From positions 1 through 8,404 of the forward strand of contig DHIQ01000128.1 in NCBI GenBank assembly GCA_002403895.1: 8,404 nucleotides of DNA, written 5' to 3'. Positions 1-5,259 of the stretch are shown here, piece by piece; the stretch's first letter is position 1; each line of letters begins with the position of its first letter. The stretch comes from Candidatus Neomicrothrix sp. UBA4742 (lineage in GTDB: Bacteria > Actinomycetota > Acidimicrobiia > Acidimicrobiales > Acidimicrobilacustridaceae). A program made the position numbers and the translations under genes. The notes under the pieces were generated by a model. It made no database searches, was not told the origin of the DNA, and was given only the letters and a program-made list of their open reading frames with translations.

Positions 1-25
1 CAGGCGGGGTTCCGAGGACGGTCGC

Positions 26-1633
26 TCAGCAGGTGGGCGTCGTGCCAGTGGCGGTGGCGGTGGCGAGCATGGTGTAGGTCGGCCCTTGGACCTCGGCCGT
101 GGCCCGGTAGCCGCCGTCCACCGTCTGGATGTCGATCGGCCCCAGGCCGCAGCCGCTGGGCGTGGGCTTGCCCCGGCCACCGTCGGGGATCCACACGTCC
201 AGCTTGCTCCCGCCATCGGCACTGGTGGCGGTACCGGTGATGGTGAAGTCCCCGGTGGCTGGATCACTGAAGAACTTGAGCAACTGCCCCGGGGCGTAGC
301 GCGGGTAGGCCCGGCTCAAGACCTGCACGAACTCCGTGACCGGTCCCTGGTCCACGTCGCCGGGGCAGGCGGTGTGGTGCAGGTGGACCAGTTCGGCCGG
401 CGGCTCGGCGTCGCGGGCGCCGACCGAATGGGGATCACCGCACGCCTGCTTCCATTGCCACCAGGTCCCACCGACTTTGTATCGGTCCTCCTGCGAGGCG
501 TATTCCGCCACCTTCAACGCATCCTCGGCGGGGTTGCCGAACCAGCCGTACTCGCCGATCCAGAAGGTCGTACCGTACCCTGCCGCCGAACTGGCGGCGG
601 CGGCGAATCCCTCGGCGATGGTCCCGCCCTGAATGGAGTCGTTGTAGTTGTGGGGGGCGAACACCACGTTCTGGTCAGTGATGGTCGAGGCCGGGGGCGA
701 CGTGCCCTTCTTGGGCCAGATCACCACCGGCTCGAAGAACGCGATGTGGGAGGTGCCGCCCGCCGCCTGCTCCGCGCTGCGGATGGCGGCGATCGTCTTC
801 TGGGTGAAGGCGCCGAGCCTGGCGCCCGAGGAGTCGGGGTCCGATCCCCAGTTGGGCTCGTTGAATAGGTCATAGCCAGCGATGACCGGATCGGTGGCGA
901 ACGCGCCGGCCAGTGACGCCCAGGTCTTGGTCAGCTCCGTCTGGATCCCGTCGGTGTCGGCGTAGAAGTTCTCGAACGCCTTCATGACGGCCGGGGCCAA
1001 CTCGCGAATGCCGGCGGCCGCACACGTGTCGGCCCCACCGGTGATGGTGGCCCATTCGGGGGCGCCGTCCCAGCCGATACCGGGCTTGGCCTGGGCGGGG
1101 CAGGTTGTCCCTGGCGGGCTGGCCACGAACTTGCCGTAGGCGTCTTGGTGCATGTCGAGCACCACGTAGATGCCATGCGCCTTGGCCGCATCGACCGCTT
1201 CATGGATGCGGGCGACATAGGCGGCGTCGAAGGCGCCCTTGGTCGGTTCGAGGGCAGACCAGCTCACCAGCAGCCGCACCACGTTGAACCCGTCGGCGGC
1301 CATCTCGGCCCAGTCGGCGTCGGTCGCCGGGATCACTGTCGGGTACTTGGCGTTGGCCTGGAAGTAGTCGCCCAACACGTTGAGGTTCACACCCCGCAAC
1401 AGCACCTGGCGGCCCTTGTCGTCCACGACCCGGGCATCAGGGCCGCGGATGGCGGTGAGCCCCGGAAGTGGCGCCGCCTGGGCCGGCTGCGTCGTGGCGC
1501 TGGACCCGGCCGATTGATCGTTGGGCTGACTGCTCGACGAGCACGCCGCGGTGATCGTCACGAGCGCAAGCGCAACGCAGACGATGGTCCGACCGGTGCA
1601 TCGCGTTCCCCCAGGAGTTCCCACGGCGGTCAC
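26..1633 (-). CDS. Exported GH5-family glycoside hydrolase lipoprotein, endoglycoceramidase-like
   Basis: A 535-residue retaining beta-glycosidase of family GH5, predicted to act outside the membrane. Residues 1-31 form a lipoprotein signal: Arg11 and Arg15, a hydrophobic stretch at 17-29, then ITAAC with Cys31 as the lipidated residue. A Ser/Gln/Ala-rich linker follows to about 55. The catalytic barrel spans about 60-440. Visible motifs are LRGVNLN (79-85), LDMHQDAYG (159-167), YDLFNEPNWG (254-263) with acid/base Glu259, APHNY (326-330), IGEYGW (359-364) with nucleophile Glu361, and WWQWK (391-395). LDMHQD and YDLFNEP are typical of endoglycoceramidases and related glycolipid glycosidases; the exact substrate is inference. 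A C-terminal beta-rich domain (about 445-535) ends on Cys535. Besides Cys31, the mature chain has six cysteines (178, 204, 398, 423, 495, 535), which suggests three disulfides. The GTG start lies 15 bp after the dioxygenase stop in the same frame; GGGGCGG is only a weak ribosome site, so translational coupling is likely. No terminator is visible in bases 1-25. Confidence 0.88.
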   Translation of the reverse strand: MTAVGTPGGTRCTGRTIVCVALALVTITAACSSSSQPNDQSAGSSATTQPAQAAPLPGLTAIRGPDARVVDDKGRQVLLRGVNLNVLGDYFQANAKYPTVIPATDADWAEMAADGFNVVRLLVSWSALEPTKGAFDAAYVARIHEAVDAAKAHGIYVVLDMHQDAYGKFVASPPGTTCPAQAKPGIGWDGAPEWATITGGADTCAAAGIRELAPAVMKAFENFYADTDGIQTELTKTWASLAGAFATDPVIAGYDLFNEPNWGSDPDSSGARLGAFTQKTIAAIRSAEQAAGGTSHIAFFEPVVIWPKKGTSPPASTITDQNVVFAPHNYNDSIQGGTIAEGFAAAASSAAGYGTTFWIGEYGWFGNPAEDALKVAEYASQEDRYKVGGTWWQWKQACGDPHSVGARDAEPPAELVHLHHTACPGDVDQGPVTEFVQVLSRAYPRYAPGQLLKFFSDPATGDFTITGTATSADGGSKLDVWIPDGGRGKPTPSGCGLGPIDIQTVDGGYRATAEVQGPTYTMLATATATGTTPTC

Positions 1634-1648
1634 CGTACCGCCCCAGGG

Positions 1649-3292
1649 TCAGGCGAAGGGGGTGGTGATGACGCGGCCGCGGCGGTTGGTGGCGCTGGCG
1701 GCGAGGTCGGTCACCACGAACGTCCGCTGCAGCCAGCGGTCGGTGCCGTCGAAGCGGGCGGCAAACGATGAGCGGCCGTGCACGCTCACGCTGTTGTCCA
1801 CCACCAGCAGATCGCCGGCTTCGAGAGCGAGGCCGATGTGCTCCTCGCGGATGACCGTGCGCAGGGCTTCCAGGGCGTCGGAGGCCTCGGGGTCGAGCCC
1901 GGTCATGAGGTCGGCGTCGAACGTGAAGGTCGGCACTTCCTCGGTCCCGCCGAGCACGGCCATGGCATTGCCCAGCCGATCCGAGCGGGTGCCGGTGAAC
2001 GACTCGTCGACCCCGGTGCGAAACCGCGGCTCACGCAGCACCTGCTGGACCCCGAGTGGCAGCTTCCCCATGACCTGGCTGATCGAGCACAGCAGCGTTT
2101 CGGCCTGGGGGTCACCGCGCAGGCACAGAAGCAACAGGAACCGGGGCTTGTGGGGGTGGAAGGCGGTCTCGGTGTGGAACTCGAGCTCGACGCCCGACGA
2201 GGTGGACGTCTGGCGGGCCAGGTCGCCCCGGGTGGGCAGCAGGTTCTGCACGATGTCGCCCCCGTGCTCGGGCTCGTAGCCGATGGGCTGGCCCAACCGG
2301 CGAGCCACCGTGAGCAGGACGAACTCGCTGAGGTGGTCCTTGCCGGTGGGGTCCACCGGGGAGGCCGGGGTGGCGGGGATGTCGCCGATGGGCAGGCCCT
2401 TCAACAAGATGGCGCCGGCGGGGGCACCGGCGTCGGCGAAATCGCACAGCGCGTCGTGCACCTCCGGCGACAGCAGTCGTCCGGCGCGCCCGGCGGCCTG
2501 GAGGAAGGCGACCGATCCGATGGCCACGTCGGGGTCGGGCACCAAGGCCACCAGGGTGTCGTCACCGCCGTTGTCGATGGCCTGCACCGCGGCGTGGCCG
2601 CCGCCACCAGGGGTGGGTCGGGGGAGGTGGTCACCCACGCTGGCGGCCACCGACGGGTCGGTCACACCGGAAATGGCCCACGCCAGCACGGTGGCGTTGT
2701 CGGCCGCGGCGATCCAGCGGTTGGTCAGGGCCCCGATGGAGCCGACCACGACGAGCATGCCGGTTCCTACCTGGGCGGCCGCCACCACCGCCTGGTCGGC
2801 GACGAGGACCGCCGGGTGGACACTCCGGGCCGCGGTCGTCTCCGTGCCGTCATCGGTACCGAGCAGCGATACCAGGTCGTCGGCTTCGAGGCGGAGGCCA
2901 TCGAGCGGCCCCGTTCCCGACCCCACGACGTGGGGATCCATGACCAGCGGATCATCGGCCCGCGGACCCACCATGATCCTGTCGGCCGGCTGGATGGGCG
3001 CGATCTGAGCCACCATCGGGGCCGACTGGGGCGATACGGCCACGACCGCCCGTCCGCCGAGGGTGAGATGGCGGCGCAGGTGGTCGAGGGTGCGCGCCGG
3101 TGTAGGCCCATCGAGGATGAGGACGGGAACGGCGTTGGTCCCGGTGCCGCCATCGAGGTGGTCGGTCACGGCCACCGGGCGACCGCCGTTGGCCGGCAAC
3201 GCAGCCAGCAGGGCGCGCAACCCGGAGAGATGCGGTCGCCCGAGGAGAGAATCGGGCGAGCTCAGGGCAGGGAGGTGGTCGAGCAACGTCAT
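1649..3292 (-). CDS. Fe(II)/2-oxoglutarate-dependent amino-acid hydroxylase (AsnO/clavaminate synthase-like) with extra N-terminal domain
   Basis: A 547-residue protein in two parts. Residues from about 240 to 535 match the clavaminate synthase/L-asparagine oxygenase branch of the TauD-like superfamily. GAILLKGLPIGDIPATP (293-309) corresponds to the family's N-terminal strand. EFHTETAFHPHKP (371-383) carries iron ligands His373 and Glu375. GDLLVVDNSVSVHGR (493-507) carries the third ligand His505. Arg519 in DGTDRWLQR, 14 residues on, should bind 2-oxoglutarate. The iron-site spacings (132 and 14) agree with those I recall for AsnO. Family members hydroxylate C-beta of free or carrier-bound amino acids such as Asn or Arg; the substrate here is unknown. 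Residues about 38-210 are an additional alpha/beta region with no cysteine, loosely resembling DUF4350 or glutamine-amidotransferase-like folds. AsnO itself is about 330 residues. The ATG at 3292 is supported by a -10 box just upstream. First gene of a likely operon with the GH5 gene and divergent from the aldolase. Confidence 0.87.
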   Translation of the reverse strand: MTLLDHLPALSSPDSLLGRPHLSGLRALLAALPANGGRPVAVTDHLDGGTGTNAVPVLILDGPTPARTLDHLRRHLTLGGRAVVAVSPQSAPMVAQIAPIQPADRIMVGPRADDPLVMDPHVVGSGTGPLDGLRLEADDLVSLLGTDDGTETTAARSVHPAVLVADQAVVAAAQVGTGMLVVVGSIGALTNRWIAAADNATVLAWAISGVTDPSVAASVGDHLPRPTPGGGGHAAVQAIDNGGDDTLVALVPDPDVAIGSVAFLQAAGRAGRLLSPEVHDALCDFADAGAPAGAILLKGLPIGDIPATPASPVDPTGKDHLSEFVLLTVARRLGQPIGYEPEHGGDIVQNLLPTRGDLARQTSTSSGVELEFHTETAFHPHKPRFLLLLCLRGDPQAETLLCSISQVMGKLPLGVQQVLREPRFRTGVDESFTGTRSDRLGNAMAVLGGTEEVPTFTFDADLMTGLDPEASDALEALRTVIREEHIGLALEAGDLLVVDNSVSVHGRSSFAARFDGTDRWLQRTFVVTDLAASATNRRGRVITTPFA

Positions 3293-3301
3293 GGAACAGT
3301 C

Positions 3302-3307
3302 ATTCTA
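3302..3307 (-). promoter_or_regulatory. Probable -10 box of the dioxygenase-GH5 operon
   Basis: Read on the minus strand this is TAGAAT, one mismatch from TATAAT. It ends 9 bp before the ATG at 3292, so the transcript would have almost no leader. Only a weak -35 match (TTCATT, 3325-3330) lies 17 bp further upstream. The position supports the full-length start that includes the extra N-terminal domain. Confidence 0.5.
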
Positions 3308-3320
3308 AACACAACGTGTT
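3308..3320. repeat. Short inverted repeat AACAC-N3-GTGTT in the divergent region
   Basis: AACACAACGTGTT has perfect 5 bp arms (3308-3312 and 3316-3320) around a 3 bp centre. It lies one base before the TGAAA-N6-TTTCA palindrome and just upstream of the dioxygenase -10 box. It may be a second operator half or a separate binding site. It is too small, and has no T-run, to act as a terminator. Confidence 0.4.
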
Positions 3321-3321
3321 C

Positions 3322-3337
3322 TGAAATGAACGTTTCA
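3322..3337. promoter_or_regulatory. Candidate operator: TGAAA-N6-TTTCA inverted repeat
   Basis: The sequence TGAAATGAACGTTTCA is a 16 bp palindrome with perfect 5 bp arms (TGAAA at 3322-3326, TTTCA at 3333-3337). It lies where the -35 regions of both divergent promoters would be, so binding could repress either direction. GAAA/TTTC half-sites are, from memory, common in RpiR-family operators, and an RpiR regulator is encoded about 1.1 kb away. The pairing of site and regulator is inference. Confidence 0.5.
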
Positions 3338-3359
3338 ATCAGCTGGAGGCGAGCGTGGG

Positions 3360-3365
3360 TAGGGT
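3360..3365 (+). promoter_or_regulatory. Probable leaderless -10 box of the aldolase gene
   Basis: TAGGGT fits the actinobacterial TANNNT -10 pattern and is followed by exactly 6 bp (TGGCCC) and then the ATG at 3372, so transcription would begin at or next to the start codon. The GGAGG at 3345-3349 is 22 bp from the ATG, too far to act as its ribosome site. Confidence 0.5.
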
Positions 3366-3371
3366 TGGCCC

Positions 3372-4427
3372 ATGCCACCCGAAGCACCCCTGAGCTCGTT
3401 CGCCAGCGACAACGCCTCGGGCGTCCATCCAGACGTGCTTGCGGCTATCGCCGCCGCCAACGTCGGCGGGGCCCTGGCCTACGGCGCCGACCCCTGGACG
3501 GCCCGGGCCCGCGGTGCCCTGCGGGACCTCTTCGGGGTGTCAGCCGACGTGTTTTTCACCTGGGGTGGGACCGGGGCCAACATCGTCGGGCTGCAATGCC
3601 TGCTTGCCCCGTACGAGGCGGTGATCTGCCCCGAATCGGCCCACATCAACGTCGACGAGTGCGGCGCCCCCGAGCGCTTCACCGGCAGCAAGTTGATCGG
3701 CCTCCCCACCCCCGATGGCAAGCTCCGGCCCGAGCAGATCGTCGAGCAACTCCACGGGTTGGGCGACGAGCACCACGTCCAGCCCCGGGTGGTGTCCATC
3801 ACCCAGTCCACCGAGATGGGGACCCTCTACCAGTCTGACGAGATCGCCGCGCTGGTCGACACCGCTCATCGCCACGGTCTGCTCGTGCACCTCGATGGCG
3901 CCCGCATCGCCAACGCGGCCGCCGCCCTCGGCGGAGACGTCCGCTCGTTCACCGTCGACGCGGGGGTGGACGTGTTGACCTTCGGTGGCACCAAGAACGG
4001 GCTCATGTACGGCGAGGCGGTCGTGTTCCTGACCCCCGAGCTCGGACGGACGGCCCGGTTCGTGCGTAAGCAGGCGGCCCAGCTGCCGTCCAAGATGCGC
4101 TTCGTCTCGGCCCAGTTCGAAGCGTTGCTCACGAACGACCTGTGGCTGCGCAACGCCGGCCACGCCAACGCCATGGCGGCCCGGCTGGCCGATCGGGTGG
4201 AAGGCATCGACGGTGTTGTCCTGCAGCGCCGCCCCGAGGTCAACGCGGTGTTCGCCACCGTGCCGCGCGACGCCCTCGAGGCCCTGCAAGCCTGGTCCTT
4301 CTTCTGGGTGTGGGACGAGCCGACCACCGAGGTGCGGTGGATGACGAGCTTCGACACCACGGAGGCTGACATCGACACGTTCGCCGACGGCGTGGCCTCA
4401 CTCGTCGATCAGCACGCCCGCCTCTGA
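3372..4427 (+). CDS. Threonine aldolase-family PLP enzyme (beta-eliminating lyase superfamily)
   Basis: A 351-residue, fold-type I PLP enzyme of the low-specificity threonine aldolase family. These enzymes cleave L-threonine and other beta-hydroxy-alpha-amino acids to glycine and an aldehyde in the cytoplasm. The start SFASDNASGVHP (9-20) is a family signature. His91 in ESAHINVDE should stack on the cofactor. LVHLDGAR (171-178) supplies Asp175 for the pyridine nitrogen and Arg178. FGGTKNG (204-210) carries Lys208, the Schiff-base lysine. Arg322 in VRWMTSFDT probably binds the substrate carboxylate. Length is normal. The substrate is not fixed by sequence; phenylserine-like or other long beta-hydroxy-amino acids are possible. 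The ATG at 3372 is the only sensible start: no in-frame alternative lies just upstream, and a -10 box sits 6 bp before it. Divergent from the dioxygenase, whose beta-hydroxylated product would suit this enzyme (inference). Its 3' end overlaps the convergent regulator gene by 30 bp. Confidence 0.9.
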   Translation: MPPEAPLSSFASDNASGVHPDVLAAIAAANVGGALAYGADPWTARARGALRDLFGVSADVFFTWGGTGANIVGLQCLLAPYEAVICPESAHINVDECGAPERFTGSKLIGLPTPDGKLRPEQIVEQLHGLGDEHHVQPRVVSITQSTEMGTLYQSDEIAALVDTAHRHGLLVHLDGARIANAAAALGGDVRSFTVDAGVDVLTFGGTKNGLMYGEAVVFLTPELGRTARFVRKQAAQLPSKMRFVSAQFEALLTNDLWLRNAGHANAMAARLADRVEGIDGVVLQRRPEVNAVFATVPRDALEALQAWSFFWVWDEPTTEVRWMTSFDTTEADIDTFADGVASLVDQHARL

Positions 4428-5240
4428 CCACGCCGCTTCGATGCGGTCGAGCGATTCGGTGGCCGAGGCCCGCAGCAGGTCGGCCACCCCCGCCACCAGC
4501 GCGTTGAGCAGCGCGAGCGCCCCCACGTAGCTGTCGAATGGTCCGGTGCCCTTGGCCCGCACCGCGAAATGCAGGTCGGCCACCCGGGCCAACGGCGACA
4601 GCGCGCTGTCGGTCAAGGCGATCACCGTGGCCCGGCGCTGGGACGCCGCCTCGGCCGCGTCGATGAGCCAGGCGTCGTAGCGAGCCAGGTCGAGTGCCAC
4701 CACCGCGTCGCCTGGGCGCATCTCGGCCAGCGTCCGGTAGATCTGCACCTCGGTGCCGGTCACCTGGGTCACGCCCGGTCGCAACATGGACAGATCTGAC
4801 ACGGTCTGGGAGCCGATGCCGAGCGACGCGTCACCGCTGAGCAGGTACACGCGGCTGGTGGAGTTGGCCAGGGCCTGCACGGCCAGATCGAAACGGTCCC
4901 GGGCCACGCCGTCGAGGGTGGTCTGGGTGTTGTCCAGCTCCACCTGGAGGGCCCGTCCCAACGGATCGCCCGACTCGGGTTGGCGGATGCGGGCGGTGGC
5001 CGGGCGCAGCCGCCGTCCGAGGTCGCGTTGCACGCTGTCTTGGAGCGACGAGAAGCCGTCGAAGCCGAGCTTGGTCGACAGTCGGATCACCGAAGCGCCA
5101 CTGGTTGAGGCCGTCCGGGCCAGCTCGGCCACCGTCCCGAACGCCACCAGCTGAGGTTGGTCGAGCACGACCGCGGCGACGCGACGCTCAGCGGGCGTGA
5201 AGCGCTGCCGGTGTTGCTCGATGAGTGCGGCCACGTCCAT
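4398..5240 (-). CDS. RpiR-family transcriptional regulator (HTH plus SIS domain)
   Basis: A 280-residue DNA-binding regulator, counted from the ATG at 5240. The N-terminal RpiR helix-turn-helix covers about 1-77, with the core TVAELARTASTSGASVIRLS (36-55) followed by LGFDGFSSLQ (58-67). A SIS (sugar-isomerase) domain covers about 128-228, including VYLLSGDASLGIGSQ (131-145), GDAVVALDLARYD (177-189) and TVIALTDSALSPLA (205-218). SIS domains of this family usually sense phosphosugars or amino-sugar phosphates. The open frame extends upstream to 5444, but that part overlaps the acyltransferase gene and looks non-coding. Start 5240 is chosen because GGGAGG lies 9 bp before it; the ATG at 5249 abuts GGGAGG directly. 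It begins 19 bp after the acyltransferase stop, so co-transcription is likely. It may control that operon and/or the divergent dioxygenase-aldolase region; this is inferred from position and the palindrome there. Confidence 0.88.
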   Translation of the reverse strand: MDVAALIEQHRQRFTPAERRVAAVVLDQPQLVAFGTVAELARTASTSGASVIRLSTKLGFDGFSSLQDSVQRDLGRRLRPATARIRQPESGDPLGRALQVELDNTQTTLDGVARDRFDLAVQALANSTSRVYLLSGDASLGIGSQTVSDLSMLRPGVTQVTGTEVQIYRTLAEMRPGDAVVALDLARYDAWLIDAAEAASQRRATVIALTDSALSPLARVADLHFAVRAKGTGPFDSYVGALALLNALVAGVADLLRASATESLDRIEAAWSEAGVLIDE

Positions 5241-5249
5241 GTTCCCCAT

Positions 5250-5255
5250 CCTCCC
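5250..5255 (-). promoter_or_regulatory. Ribosome binding site deciding the regulator start
   Basis: On the minus strand a GGGAGG core lies between the acyltransferase stop and the regulator start. Its spacing fits the ATG at 5240 and is too short for the ATG at 5249. It is the clearest Shine-Dalgarno sequence in the window, in keeping with an internal operon gene while the first genes look leaderless. Confidence 0.55.
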
Positions 5256-5259
5256 AGAC

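Larger units (their letters stand above)
3293..3371. promoter_or_regulatory. Divergent control region between dioxygenase and aldolase genes
   Basis: This 79 bp gap is the most AT-rich stretch of the window, mainly over 3300-3345. It holds outward-facing -10 candidates for both flanking genes and two inverted repeats between them, so one bound protein could control both transcription units. No clear TTGACA-like -35 box at correct spacing is visible in either direction. Confidence 0.6.

Noticed and set aside
1..25. Terminator after the GH5 gene.
   Set aside because: No hairpin followed by a T-run is visible in the 25 bases available.
48..66. GTGGCG hexamer repeats near the left end.
   Set aside because: They encode the Ala-Thr run at the end of the GH5 protein and fit its coding frame, so no separate function is needed.
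3345..3349. GGAGG as ribosome site for the aldolase gene.
   Set aside because: It lies 22 bp from the ATG, outside the working range, and no in-frame start codon lies at a suitable distance.
1778..3838. A 686-codon plus-strand open frame running across the dioxygenase and into the aldolase gene.
   Set aside because: It is antisense to a clearly recognisable enzyme. Its protein is rich in Gly, His, Arg and Gln with no family motif, and it crosses the divergent promoter region. Such frames are usual in very GC-rich DNA.
3540..4289. A 249-codon minus-strand open frame inside the aldolase gene.
   Set aside because: It is antisense to a well-supported PLP enzyme, shows low-complexity composition and has no recognisable motif.
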